Source of the DNA: CAZJLN01 sp964540765
GTDB taxonomy: Bacteria; Chloroflexota; Anaerolineae; Anaerolineales; Anaerolineaceae
Direction of reading: 5' to 3'
Length of the DNA stretch: 64,000 nt
Assembly (NCBI GenBank): GCA_964540765.1
Contig: CAZINW010000003.1
Span: 1-64,000 of the forward strand
Below are positions 25,564 through 33,982 of this stretch, piece by piece; within the stretch, counting starts at the first letter, position 1; each line of letters starts with the position of its first letter. A program made the position numbers and the translations under genes. Under the pieces are notes generated by a model that worked only from the letters and a program-made list of their open reading frames with translations, did no database searches and was not told where the DNA came from.

Positions 25564-26916
25564 TTAAGCAACTGGAACATTAACCCCGTAAAGTTGCTCA
25601 CGAATCTGGAGAACCTGACGTCTGACATGATCATCCCGCTCAATCAGGTCAGCCACCTTGTCGCAGGCATACATCACGGTCGTATGGTCACGTCCGCCGA
25701 TTTCTTCGCCAATCTTGGGAAGCGAAATCCCACCCTGTTCACGAATTAAATACATGGCCACCTGCCTTGGCAGCGCCACCTCCTGTGTTCGGTCACGACC
25801 TAAAATGCGATCAGAGGAAATACCAAAGAACTTCGATACTGCGCTCAAAACATCTTTTGGGCTTAGTTCACTGCGTTGAGGCAGATAGTCAGTGAGCGCA
25901 ATTGCTGCCTGGTTCAAACTTAATGGAACTCCGCTCAGATCAGCATAAGCCAGTACCCGGTTTAACGCACCCTCCAATTCACGAATATTGGATTGGATTT
26001 GCCTGGCGATCAGCTCCAGAATTTCCACATCAACAGTCCGACCAGCTTTTTCAGCTTTGCTGCGCAAAATTGCCAAGCGTGTTTCAAAATCAGGTGCCTG
26101 AATATCTGCTGTCAGACCCCACTCAAAACGCGATCGCAACCTTTCTTCCAATGTCACCATTGCTTTTGGGGGTCGGTCCGAGGTCATGACTATTTGTTTG
26201 TCCTGACCATGCAGCGTATTGAAAGTATGGAAGAACTCTTCCTGGGTTGATTCCTTGCCTGAGATGAACTGAATATCATCAATCAGAAGCACGTCCACCT
26301 GGCGGTACTTTTCGCGAAATGCTGGTGTTGACTTCAAGCGAATGGCGTTGATCAGATCATTGGTGAATTCTTCAGAAGACACATACAACACCTGCAAGCC
26401 AGCCTGTTGTACAGAGTTGCCGATGGCATGCAAGAGATGTGTTTTGCCAAGTCCGACGCCGCCATACAGGAATAGTGGGTTGTAAGCACATGCCGGATTC
26501 TCTGCCACCGCCATACTGGCTGCATGCGCCAGGCGATTATTGGCGCCGACAATAAAGTTGTCAAAACGATAACGGCTGTTCAGCCTGGTATCAAATCGCG
26601 GGGGGTCTTCAGTGACTCTTTGAGACGGGAGTATGGGAGCTTTTTCATCAACAAATACAGGCGCTGACCAAACTTTGAATTCAATGCCAACAGGGCGCGC
26701 CATCATCCCAGTTAATTTGCTGATCATCGTACTTTTCAGGCGGCTTTCAAGCCAGTCACAAGCATAGGCATTCCGGACACCCACATAAAAAATGCCGCCA
26801 GTCTCATCATATTGGATCAGCTCTGCACTGCTGACCCAGGTATCGTATGAGGCTTTCGCCATTTCCATTTGAAGCTGACCAAGCGTCGCTTGCCAGGCTT
26901 GCGGTGCATTCATCAT
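25564..26916 (-). CDS. dnaA: Chromosomal replication initiator protein DnaA
   Basis: Replication initiator ATPase (450 aa). Domain I (about 5-85) recruits partners and a short linker follows. The AAA+ domain (about 115-330) has Walker A GGVGLGKT (152-159), Walker B LLIDDIQF (210-217) and sensor motif TSDRPP. Domain IV (about 350-445) carries the DNA-binding signature GGRDHTTVMYA (407-417). AGGAG precedes the ATG at 26916; a second ATG follows at once. The usual dnaN/recF neighbours are absent, with polA convergent on one side and an AT-rich region upstream. Full length and intact. Confidence 0.97.
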   Translation of the reverse strand: MMNAPQAWQATLGQLQMEMAKASYDTWVSSAELIQYDETGGIFYVGVRNAYACDWLESRLKSTMISKLTGMMARPVGIEFKVWSAPVFVDEKAPILPSQRVTEDPPRFDTRLNSRYRFDNFIVGANNRLAHAASMAVAENPACAYNPLFLYGGVGLGKTHLLHAIGNSVQQAGLQVLYVSSEEFTNDLINAIRLKSTPAFREKYRQVDVLLIDDIQFISGKESTQEEFFHTFNTLHGQDKQIVMTSDRPPKAMVTLEERLRSRFEWGLTADIQAPDFETRLAILRSKAEKAGRTVDVEILELIARQIQSNIRELEGALNRVLAYADLSGVPLSLNQAAIALTDYLPQRSELSPKDVLSAVSKFFGISSDRILGRDRTQEVALPRQVAMYLIREQGGISLPKIGEEIGGRDHTTVMYACDKVADLIERDDHVRRQVLQIREQLYGVNVPVA

Positions 26917-27409
26917 TTAGGTCTCCTGATGGCCTTGTTCATGCTCAAGGCGAGATAGATTCTTTGGTGATCAGAACAAACGCAATCATAAGTGGATTGT
27001 TTTTCTCTAAAAACCTATTCACTTGAAAATTTTCAATTACTTTTTCTACTTCAATCGGTAAGGCGATTCTAACACTCTTGGCATTGACACTCAATGAATT
27101 TTGGGGTGTTTGCCTAAAAGAATCCTATTCTTTAAGATGATGATTTCTTAAATTTTCCTATTTTTTATATAAATATTAAAGCGCTTCAAAGGAATTTTAT
27201 TGATCCCTCAGATTCAGGGGTGTAACTAATATTAGACCCTATATATGGTGGGTTGACCATCATTATTGCTTAATAATTCTGTATTTTGGGTCTAAATAGT
27301 CAATGCATCTGGTGTTAATATTGGGTCGATTTGCTGAATAGGATTCAGAAATTGGAATCTGCTATCCGAAACGTGAGGGCTCATTCAATACCAGGCTGCT
27401 CAACGGATC
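26917..27409. other. AT-rich intergenic region upstream of dnaA
   Basis: A 493-base region, very AT-rich from about 27130 to 27310. It holds an 8-base inverted repeat TTAGACCC (27232-27239) / GGGTCTAA (27288-27295), a LacI-operator-like palindrome (27176-27189), a small hairpin CCCT-CAGATTC-AGGG near 27205-27219, and a short coding-like stretch (26945-27094). No perfect TTATCCACA DnaA box is present; the best matches are 6 of 9. It could hold a replication origin, but the sequence alone does not show it. Confidence 0.45.
26945..27094 (-). CDS. Possible small protein (about 49 aa) upstream of dnaA
   Basis: A reverse-strand frame starting with TTG encodes about 49 residues including KSVRIALPIEVEKVIENFQ, then FLEKNNPLMIAF. 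The strand-helix pattern (VRIALP followed by a charged helix) recalls the start of ribbon-helix-helix proteins, but it is too short for a normal one and lacks a clear ribosome-binding site. It may be a remnant or a chance frame. It ends 28 bases before dnaA on the same strand. Confidence 0.25.
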   Translation of the reverse strand: MSVNAKSVRIALPIEVEKVIENFQVNRFLEKNNPLMIAFVLITKESISP

Positions 27410-28720
27410 TTATTGTTCCAGCATCGATTTTACGGCGCGTCTGCCAATCTCCACTGCAAAGTTGGTTCCCCGGTCCCAAGGGTATACCTGGCTCATACTG
27501 GCAAAGTACAGACCCGGGATGGGCGTCTGGATTGAGGGAATATTACTTGAATGATTTAACAAGGGTATCGGCTGTGCATAAGTCGTACGTGAAAGCCAAC
27601 TTTTCTTGACCCAGTCCGGCTTAAAAGCGGGATTGATCTTTTGCAGATGGGGCAGAAATTGCGCCAACAACTCATCCTGGCTCAATTGGAAGTTGGGGTG
27701 ATCAATCTCCAAGTAGTCCCCAATATAAATGATGTGGTCCCCGCCAAAGTATTGAGGGGAGAGAAAATTGGTATGCTCTACCAGGGAGAGAAAAGGATAA
27801 CCGGCTGTTTTGGGAATATTGTACCAATAGTACCCTTGCGGGGAGAGCTGATGTTTGAGCGAGATTGTCATCACCACCGCCCCCATGCTTTTGAGGTTGA
27901 GCAACCCCTGAAGGTAATCAGCAGGGAGGTCTGGTGTCATATAAGCCAACTGACCTGGGGAAAGCGTCATCAATGCCTGGTCAAAGTTTTGAGCTGTCTG
28001 TCCTTTGATGGTCACTTGTATCCCATCATTTTCCCCTTTTTGTAGCATCTCGATGGCTGTATTCAGGTGAATTTTTACGCCAAGGTCTTTTATTCTCCCC
28101 GCAAATTTATCTGCAAAGGTTTGAAATCCGCCTTTGAAAGTTCCCAGGCGGGTGGTTCTTGAATGCAGGCGCGCCCACAGCCATGCCATATTGACATCTT
28201 TGGCATATTTTTGGCCAAATTTGCCAATCATCATTGGTTCCCACATGCTCTCATAGACCTTGTTCCCCGCCCATTTGCGCATCCAGGCATCCGCAGTGAC
28301 TGTCTCCAGGGGTTTCCAGTTGTTCGTAAGCCTCAGGTACAGCCCCACCAATCCAAAACGAATTTTGTTGATTCCCCAACCCAATCCCGGGTAGAGAATT
28401 GCAGCCTTGACTGAATCAAAAGGATAATACCTGCCTTTGTAGTATGACACTGTTATAGGCTTTGGGAAAATGACTTGATCAGACCAGCCCAGTTCGTCGA
28501 TCAAACCCAGCATATATTTATCGGATGTGAACCAGTGGTGATAGTAACGCTCAACAGACCAATCCCATTCCGGCTCCTTGAAACCCGCTGCCAGTCCGCC
28601 CACATGATCCGATGCCTCAAAAATGGTCACGTCGCAGCCAGCTCGTACCAGATCATACGCAGCAGACAAGCCACCAATGCCAGCACCGATAACTGCAACC
28701 TTTTTTTTACCCAATGTCAT
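27410..28720 (-). CDS. FAD-dependent amine oxidase-like oxidoreductase
   Basis: Flavoprotein of 436 aa in the amine oxidase/protoporphyrinogen oxidase-like superfamily. The FAD-binding start is VAVIGAGIGGLSAAYDLVRA (about 9-28), then FEASDHVGGLAAGF (35-48). The C-terminal FAD segment contains IPGLYFASMSQVYPWDRGTN. Middle parts (ERYYHHWFTSDKYM, TVSYYKGRYYPF) resemble UDP-galactopyranose-mutase or desaturase relatives. The substrate cannot be named. AAGGTGAG precedes the ATG. It lies 16 bases after the flippase-like gene, so the two form an operon, perhaps in lipid or lipid-linked sugar chemistry. Confidence 0.85.
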   Translation of the reverse strand: MTLGKKKVAVIGAGIGGLSAAYDLVRAGCDVTIFEASDHVGGLAAGFKEPEWDWSVERYYHHWFTSDKYMLGLIDELGWSDQVIFPKPITVSYYKGRYYPFDSVKAAILYPGLGWGINKIRFGLVGLYLRLTNNWKPLETVTADAWMRKWAGNKVYESMWEPMMIGKFGQKYAKDVNMAWLWARLHSRTTRLGTFKGGFQTFADKFAGRIKDLGVKIHLNTAIEMLQKGENDGIQVTIKGQTAQNFDQALMTLSPGQLAYMTPDLPADYLQGLLNLKSMGAVVMTISLKHQLSPQGYYWYNIPKTAGYPFLSLVEHTNFLSPQYFGGDHIIYIGDYLEIDHPNFQLSQDELLAQFLPHLQKINPAFKPDWVKKSWLSRTTYAQPIPLLNHSSNIPSIQTPIPGLYFASMSQVYPWDRGTNFAVEIGRRAVKSMLEQ

Positions 28721-28736
28721 TCTCTCACCTTGGTTT

Positions 28737-29789
28737 CTAAATTTCTTTATCCGGTTTATCCTGGTCTGGTTCTAATTCAGCTTGACCCTCAAGTGACTTC
28801 AGATCAAGATTCCATCTTAACCCTTCACGCAGGAAGTAAACCGCACCCAAAATCGTGATTGGCAACCATAGCACCACCCGCAGCACCAGCGTATACCCCA
28901 GGGCAAGCTCAGCACCAATTCCAAAGGCTTCCAACATGGCTTTACAAGCTGCATCGAAGGTACCCAATCCCCCTGGCGCAGCCGGTACCAGCAATACCAG
29001 ATTGACCACGCCATTCAACAGCATTAAGAAAGGAAAACTCAGCGACAGTCCCATGGCTTTCATCACGCTCCAATATAGCCCTGTTTCAAAAATCCAAATC
29101 AGAATCGTGGTGAACAGGATCATCAATGCATCCTTCGGTGACCTTAAGCTTGCCAATCCATCCAGGAAGCGTTCAGCAAAGTTGGAAATGCCATTGCGCC
29201 AGCGTTTGATGACAATGTGCGCTATAACCCAATCAATTGCCTTTTTGGCTGTTTTTGGGAACATGGCAATCAGAACAAATATCAACAATAGAAGCAGGAA
29301 GATAATCCCAGCGATTACAGCCAATTTTTGCACGGTGTTGGCCAGATTTTCGCTGGCAATCGCCTTGGAAAACTGTCCCAAATTTAACACCACAAAAGCC
29401 AGGATCACAACTGCATCAAATATGCGCTCAACCACGATCGTTGCCAGGGAAGCGGAAATGCTGATGTCTTCCCGCTTCTTCAACACAATCGCACGCAGAA
29501 ACTCGCCAGCCCTGGCAGGATAAACATTATTCCCCATGTACCCAATATTGATAATGGGAAACAGGACGCGCAGGGGCACCTTCTTGATGGGCTTGATCAG
29601 GTATTGCCAGCGCCATGCACGCAGATATACCCCCAGGAAATAAATCAGCAACCCCGGCAGCAGCCACCAAAAATTGGCTTCCTTCAGAACCTGCCAGACG
29701 CCTTTAAAATCAACCCCGCGCAGTGCAAAATATAGGAAAACAGCACTGATCACCAAACCCAACCAGATGTGCCATCGTTTTAGTTTCAT
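28737..29789 (-). CDS. Lysylphosphatidylglycerol-synthase-like membrane protein (UPF0104/AglD family)
   Basis: Integral membrane protein (350 aa, about eight membrane helices) of the family that includes the MprF flippase domain and archaeal AglD. Signature blocks are NIGYMGNNVYPARAGEFLRA, ATIVVERIFDAV and PAAPGGLGTFDAACKAML. It lacks the soluble aminoacyl-transfer domain of MprF, so it is probably a lipid or polyprenyl-sugar transporter or modifier. The frame is open 38 codons upstream; the ATG at 29789 has GAAGG before it and gives a normal KRWHIWLGL start. It is first in an operon with the FAD oxidoreductase. Confidence 0.86.
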   Translation of the reverse strand: MKLKRWHIWLGLVISAVFLYFALRGVDFKGVWQVLKEANFWWLLPGLLIYFLGVYLRAWRWQYLIKPIKKVPLRVLFPIINIGYMGNNVYPARAGEFLRAIVLKKREDISISASLATIVVERIFDAVVILAFVVLNLGQFSKAIASENLANTVQKLAVIAGIIFLLLLLIFVLIAMFPKTAKKAIDWVIAHIVIKRWRNGISNFAERFLDGLASLRSPKDALMILFTTILIWIFETGLYWSVMKAMGLSLSFPFLMLLNGVVNLVLLVPAAPGGLGTFDAACKAMLEAFGIGAELALGYTLVLRVVLWLPITILGAVYFLREGLRWNLDLKSLEGQAELEPDQDKPDKEI

Positions 29790-29947
29790 ACCTTCGATTC
29801 TACCATGTGTTACTCTGGCAGGTCTGTCCAAGATTGCACATGTGGCTTCAGACATTAAAAAATATGAAAGACCTATAAACCAGCAGCAAAGCCTTGAAGT
29901 CAATCATGCTTTGTCAATCATGCTTATTGCTTTAAGCCCATCACTGG

Positions 29948-29953
29948 TATACT
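29948..29953 (+). promoter_or_regulatory. Extended -10 element of the ABC-F gene
   Basis: TATACT preceded by TGG (extended -10) lies 8 bases before the ATG at 29962. There is no ribosome-binding site in between, so the leader would be one or two bases at most. Confidence 0.5.
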
Positions 29954-29961
29954 TTGCCTGT

Positions 29962-31899
29962 ATGGCACTTTTGACTGCGACCAACCTGACCAAATCATTT
30001 GGTCCCAATGATATTTTTGAGAGCGTCACACTCAGCATTCCAAAGCGGGCACGTGTGGCTATTGTCGGTCCGAATGGCATTGGCAAAACCACACTCCTGC
30101 GCATTCTGGTGGGGCTCGATGATCCCTCTCAGGGCGTTGTGCACCGTGCCAAAGGACTTCGCATCGGCTATTTACCCCAGGAAGCCACTACGATCACCCA
30201 GGGCACGCTCTGGTCAATGTGTTTATCGCCATTCCAAAACCTGATGACGATGTCAGCAGAACTTACCCATCTCGAAAAGAGGATGGCTGACCCTCAGGTC
30301 AATGCAGAAATTCTGAACCGCTATGGTACTTTGCAAACCACCTTTGAGCATCAGGGGGGCTACACCTACGAGAACCGCATCAAACAAACGCTTACAGGGC
30401 TTGGGTTTGAAGTAAGTGACTATCACCGCCCCATAAACCAGCTTTCCGGCGGACAGCGCACGCGGGCTGTGCTTGCCAGGCTCTTGCTGGAAAGCCCTGA
30501 CCTGTTGCTTCTGGATGAACCTACCAATCATCTTGATATTACCGCAGTCGAATGGCTGGAATCATATTTAAAGGATTGGGAAGGCGCGGTTGTGATCGTT
30601 TCGCACGACCGTTATTTCCTTGACCAGGTTGCCCATGTCATCTGGGAAATGACCCCCACCATTGAAATCTACCGCGGAAATTACACCGCTTACCTGCATC
30701 AGCGGGAGGAACGTTATGCCCGCCGCCTGGCAGAATTCGAAGCTCAGCATGAATTCATTGAAAAAGAGGAGGATTACATCCGCCGTAATATCGCCGGGCA
30801 AAATACCAACCAGGCAAAAGGGCGCCAGCGCAAGCTGGCGCGCCTGCTTGAAGAAGCCCGCCTGCTGCCCCCCACGCATGCCCCACGCAGTACCCAGTAT
30901 GGGGCACGCAGGATGCACATGCGCCTTGAACCAGTGGCACGCTCTGGTGAATTGGTTTTACGCACTTATGACCTGCAAATTGGTTATCATGATGAAGGGC
31001 ATCCTCTCTTTTATTGCCCTGACTTGCTGCTGCAGCGTCTTGAATGCACCGCAATCATTGGCCCAAACGGCGCAGGGAAAACCACCTTTCTCAAAACCAT
31101 CCTTGATAAAATCCCACCTTATGCGGGTCAGACACAGTTGGGCGCCAGTTTGAAGATCGCATATTTTGCGCAAGCCCATGAGGACCTGAATCCTGATAAA
31201 ACCTTGATGGAAGAGATCGGGCGGGTTGCCCCAAACTTGCTCCCGGCTGAAGTCCGTAATTATCTTGCCAAATATCTTTTCACCGGGGAGGATGTCTTCC
31301 GCCAAGTCAGCACACTTTCAGGGGGTGAACGGGGACGACTGGCACTTGCCAAGCTGGCTTTATCAGATGCCAATCTGCTGCTATTGGATGAACCCACCAA
31401 TCACCTGGACCTCCCCACCCAGGAAGTCCTCCAATCCATTCTGTCTGATTATCATGGTACGATCATTCTCGTCTCGCATGACCGCTACCTGATCGACGCT
31501 CTTGCCACCCAGATCTGGGAGGTTGATCCTGAGCTTGCCACCTTGCATGTCTTTAAAGGCAGCTACACCGAATATCGCCTGAAAAAAGCCACCCGGGATC
31601 AAATGAGTACTGAAAACAAGCCACCTGAAACCAAACCTGTTCAAACCAAAAAGAAAGCAAGTGCTGAAAAGCAACTTCTCAGCCGCAACCAGGAACAGCA
31701 GCTGCATAAACAAATGTCCCACCTTGAATCGGAGATTGAAGCTCATGAAATAGAGCTCGGTCATATCAGCGCAAGGCTCGAAAATCCTCCTGATGACCCC
31801 ATAAAAGTTCAGCAAATTGGACAATCCTACAACCAGATCCGTTCAAAGATCGATACCCTCACGCAAGAGTGGGAGGCATTGGCTGCCAAATTGGTTTGA
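29962..31899 (+). CDS. ABC-F family ATPase
   Basis: Soluble protein (645 aa) with two ABC ATPase domains, of the family that binds the ribosome E site and relieves stalling or gives antibiotic resistance. Domain 1 has GPNGIGKTT, LSGGQRTRAVLARLL and LLLDEPTNHLD. Domain 2 has GPNGAGKTT, LSGGERGRLALAKL and again LLLDEPTNHLD. The interdomain linker (YARRLAEFEAQHEFIEKEED) and a C-terminal coiled coil (last 80 residues) are typical. No membrane domain is present. The frame is open 96 codons upstream but overlaps the divergent gene; the ATG at 29962 begins MALLTATNLTKSFG as in relatives. Confidence 0.93.
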   Translation: MALLTATNLTKSFGPNDIFESVTLSIPKRARVAIVGPNGIGKTTLLRILVGLDDPSQGVVHRAKGLRIGYLPQEATTITQGTLWSMCLSPFQNLMTMSAELTHLEKRMADPQVNAEILNRYGTLQTTFEHQGGYTYENRIKQTLTGLGFEVSDYHRPINQLSGGQRTRAVLARLLLESPDLLLLDEPTNHLDITAVEWLESYLKDWEGAVVIVSHDRYFLDQVAHVIWEMTPTIEIYRGNYTAYLHQREERYARRLAEFEAQHEFIEKEEDYIRRNIAGQNTNQAKGRQRKLARLLEEARLLPPTHAPRSTQYGARRMHMRLEPVARSGELVLRTYDLQIGYHDEGHPLFYCPDLLLQRLECTAIIGPNGAGKTTFLKTILDKIPPYAGQTQLGASLKIAYFAQAHEDLNPDKTLMEEIGRVAPNLLPAEVRNYLAKYLFTGEDVFRQVSTLSGGERGRLALAKLALSDANLLLLDEPTNHLDLPTQEVLQSILSDYHGTIILVSHDRYLIDALATQIWEVDPELATLHVFKGSYTEYRLKKATRDQMSTENKPPETKPVQTKKKASAEKQLLSRNQEQQLHKQMSHLESEIEAHEIELGHISARLENPPDDPIKVQQIGQSYNQIRSKIDTLTQEWEALAAKLV

Positions 31900-31909
31900 A
31901 CACAAAAGA

Positions 31910-32464
31910 ATGAATCCTGAAAAATTCGCATTATCTGAAGGGAACAATAATCTGAGTGCGCTTCCGATCCAAAAAGCTGGATGGCGGGATGTAGGTGCGG
32001 TCATGAAGCTTGAAAAACGCTGCTTCAGCCCTGATGATGCCTGGCCATTATTGGATGTCATCGCTGTCCTCAGCACACCTAGCACGGTGCGTTTTAAAAT
32101 TGAACTTGACAATCAAATGATCGCTTTTGCTGCTGCTGAACGCCAGATACCGAAGGCAGGCAGAGCAGAGAAATCTGTAGGGTGGATCACCACCATCAGT
32201 GTGATACCTGAGTACCGACGCCAGAGTCTGGCTTCAAGGCTCCTGGCAGCCTGTGAAGAAGCCTTGCAGATGCCAGTGATCCGGCTTAGTGTGCGACGCT
32301 CCAATGAGGATGCAATCCGCCTTTACCAACATGCAGGCTATGTCCAGGTGGATATCTGGCCGGATTATTACATTGGCAATGAGGATGCTCTTGTCTTGGA
32401 GAAAAAATTTGACGCTCGTGGAAAGCGGGAGTATAATATAAACACTATGGAGATTTTGGTTTAA
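31910..32464 (+). CDS. GNAT-family N-acetyltransferase (RimI-like)
   Basis: Acetyl-CoA-dependent acetyltransferase of 184 aa. The core GNAT fold shows WITTISVIPEYRRQSLASRLL (acetyl-CoA pyrophosphate loop, with RRQSLA in place of the usual RRxGxG/A) and VRRSNEDAIRLYQHAGYVQ. This is the RimI-like pattern of protein N-terminal or small-molecule acetylation; the target is unknown. It starts 10 bases after the ABC-F stop, so the two may be cotranscribed. A strong promoter lies inside its last codons (32409-32437). The C-terminal 15 residues therefore overlap a regulatory element. Confidence 0.83.
   Translation: MNPEKFALSEGNNNLSALPIQKAGWRDVGAVMKLEKRCFSPDDAWPLLDVIAVLSTPSTVRFKIELDNQMIAFAAAERQIPKAGRAEKSVGWITTISVIPEYRRQSLASRLLAACEEALQMPVIRLSVRRSNEDAIRLYQHAGYVQVDIWPDYYIGNEDALVLEKKFDARGKREYNINTMEILV
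32409..32437 (+). promoter_or_regulatory. Near-consensus promoter inside the GNAT gene end
   Basis: TTGACG (32409-32414) and TATAAT (32432-32437) are separated by exactly 17 bases. Transcription would start near 32444. Confidence 0.85.
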
Positions 32465-32548
32465 ATAGAATGATCCGCTCAAACATGCCTGACACGGATT
32501 TGGTAAATGGGAGACACGCCTGATCATTGTGATGCGTGTTTTTTTTGT
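32444..32548 (+). ncRNA. Candidate small RNA or leader RNA (about 105 bases)
   Basis: The region runs from the predicted start of the strong promoter to a U-tract terminator, with no coding sequence except the last codons of the GNAT gene. It could be a free-standing small RNA or an attenuated leader for the SWIM-motif gene at 32587. I do not recognise an RNA family. Confidence 0.5.
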
Positions 32549-32552
32549 TTTT
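32514..32552 (+). terminator. Intrinsic terminator upstream of the SWIM-motif gene
   Basis: ACACGC (32514-32519) pairs with GCGTGT (32534-32539), with an inner ATCA/TGAT stem and loop TTG. A run of seven T, G and further T (32540-32552) follows. Confidence 0.82.
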
Positions 32553-32586
32553 AAAATAAAATACCTCAAAAAGGAGCCTAAATAAA

Positions 32587-32832
32587 ATGGATTCTGGGAT
32601 GATTGGAAAGATTGACAAAGCCAAACGCTATGCCGAAGAACGCGAAAGGATCAGTTTCAACAGCTTTGAGGTGACTTTCAGGGGAGATAATAACACCCAC
32701 ACCATCCAGTACCAGGAAGGTAAATGGAACTGCACTTGTAGTTTTTTCCAAACGCGCGGAGTTTGCGGGCATACCATGGCAATGGAGATCATTTTGGAAG
32801 GTATGCTGCCCTCAGGTGAGAAACCAAAGTAA
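32587..32832 (+). CDS. Small SWIM zinc-finger-like protein
   Basis: Protein of 81 aa. The C-terminal half has WNCTCSFFQTRGVCGHTMAM, a CxCxnCxH pattern typical of SWIM zinc fingers that bind DNA or proteins. The N-terminal half is charged and helical (KAKRYAEERERISFNSF), followed by strands (VTFRGDNNTHTIQYQEGKW). There is no partner domain, unlike most SWIM proteins. AAAAAGGAG sits just before the ATG. A terminator lies 35 bases upstream, so expression may depend on readthrough of the leader. A second terminator follows at 32861. Function unknown. Confidence 0.82.
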   Translation: MDSGMIGKIDKAKRYAEERERISFNSFEVTFRGDNNTHTIQYQEGKWNCTCSFFQTRGVCGHTMAMEIILEGMLPSGEKPK

Positions 32833-32860
32833 AAACCCCTTATTAAACCCCTTCTAACGT

Positions 32861-32896
32861 CAAAAGGCTCTGGTTTCAGGGCCTTTTGATTTAATT
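32861..32896 (+). terminator. Terminator after the SWIM-motif gene
   Basis: CAAAAGGC (32861-32868) and GCCTTTTG (32881-32888) form an 8 bp stem with an inner CTG/CAG, followed by ATTTAATTT. Confidence 0.72.
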
Positions 32897-32934
32897 TCAG
32901 ATTGTCATGGGCTTCACTGTATAATTGATTATCT

Positions 32935-32940
32935 TATAAT
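32935..32940 (+). promoter_or_regulatory. Possible -10 element of the PAP2 gene
   Basis: TATAAT occurs at 32935-32940, and again at 32920-32925. The -35 candidates (TTCACT at 32913) are weak. Confidence 0.4.
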
Positions 32941-32983
32941 ATGTTTATCATGGTTTTTGTGCATCATTAAGGAGAAAGACGTG

Positions 32984-33982
32984 ATGGAAGAGATCAGAGC
33001 CATTGAAATTGCTGTAAACATCTTTTTGCAAAGCCTCGGACCCTGGCTGCAGGTTATCATGAAAGTCTTCACCAATCTTGGCAGTGAAATTTTCTTTATC
33101 CTTGTCATGCCTGCCATTTATTGGTGTGTGGATGCTTACGTCGGTCTGCGCGTGGGTGTTATGCTTCTACTAAGCGGCACATTCAACAATATTTTCAAGC
33201 TGCTTTTTCGCGGTCCCCGTCCTTATTGGATCAGCGACAAAGTGACCCCTGTGGTGCATGAAAGTTCATTTGGCATTCCATCCGGACATGCCATGAACTC
33301 AGCCTCTGTTTGGGGCTGGATGGCTGTTGAAGCCAAGAAACGCTGGTCAACCATACTTGCCCTTGTGATCATCTTCTTGATTGGTTTTTCCAGGCTGGTG
33401 ATGGGTGTGCATTTCCTCAGCGACGTTCTCCTCGGTTGGCTGCTGGGTGGCATCCTGGTGTTGGTCTTTGCCAAGGTCAACAAGCCGGTTGATGCCTGGC
33501 TCAAGACTCTTACGTATGGCAAACAAATTCTTCTTGCCTTTGCTTCATCAACCGTTATGATCTTGCTTGCACTGGCTGCTCGCAGCCTGCACGTGGAATG
33601 GCAGATGCCGGTTGAATGGGCAGTCCGTGCCGGCGAGATTGACCCCCTCAGCGTCAATGGCACCCTCACCATGGCTGGCACCTGGTTTGGCATGTTGGGT
33701 GGCTTTGCTTGGCTGCGCCACAAGTACGGGATCATGAGCACCAAATCCCCCGCCTGGAAATTGTTAATACGTTACCTGGTTGGGTTGGCAGGTGTTCTCG
33801 TCATCTATCTCGGTCTGGGTCAGCTATTCTCGATGCTTTCAACCACATTTGAACTGGCATGGGTCACAGCTTTGTTGCGCTACATACGCTACAGCCTGAT
33901 TGGTTTATGGGTCTCCCTGTTGGCACCATTGCTTTTTAAAGCCCTGAAGTTGGCAGAGATTGAACCGGTTGACACAGACTGA
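32984..33982 (+). CDS. PAP2-family membrane phosphatase
   Basis: Integral membrane phosphatase (332 aa) of the type that dephosphorylates lipid phosphates such as undecaprenyl pyrophosphate or phosphatidic acid. All three motifs are present: Lys72 to Arg79-Pro80 in KLLFRGPRP, PSGH (99-102), and SRLVMGVHFLSD (136-147) with catalytic His143. About 130 residues of additional membrane helices follow the PAP2 domain, longer than the minimal family. AAGGAG lies 9 bases before the ATG; a GTG one codon earlier is an alternative. The stop overlaps the EamA gene start by one base (TGATG). Confidence 0.88.
   Translation: MEEIRAIEIAVNIFLQSLGPWLQVIMKVFTNLGSEIFFILVMPAIYWCVDAYVGLRVGVMLLLSGTFNNIFKLLFRGPRPYWISDKVTPVVHESSFGIPSGHAMNSASVWGWMAVEAKKRWSTILALVIIFLIGFSRLVMGVHFLSDVLLGWLLGGILVLVFAKVNKPVDAWLKTLTYGKQILLAFASSTVMILLALAARSLHVEWQMPVEWAVRAGEIDPLSVNGTLTMAGTWFGMLGGFAWLRHKYGIMSTKSPAWKLLIRYLVGLAGVLVIYLGLGQLFSMLSTTFELAWVTALLRYIRYSLIGLWVSLLAPLLFKALKLAEIEPVDTD

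Noticed and set aside
26917..27409. Confirmed replication origin
   Set aside because: AT-rich DNA next to dnaA is suggestive, but consensus DnaA boxes are missing and skew cannot be measured here.
29674..29961. N-terminal extension of the ABC-F protein by 96 codons
   Set aside because: It would overlap the divergent membrane-protein gene and has no similarity to ABC-F proteins; the ATG at 29962 fits the family.
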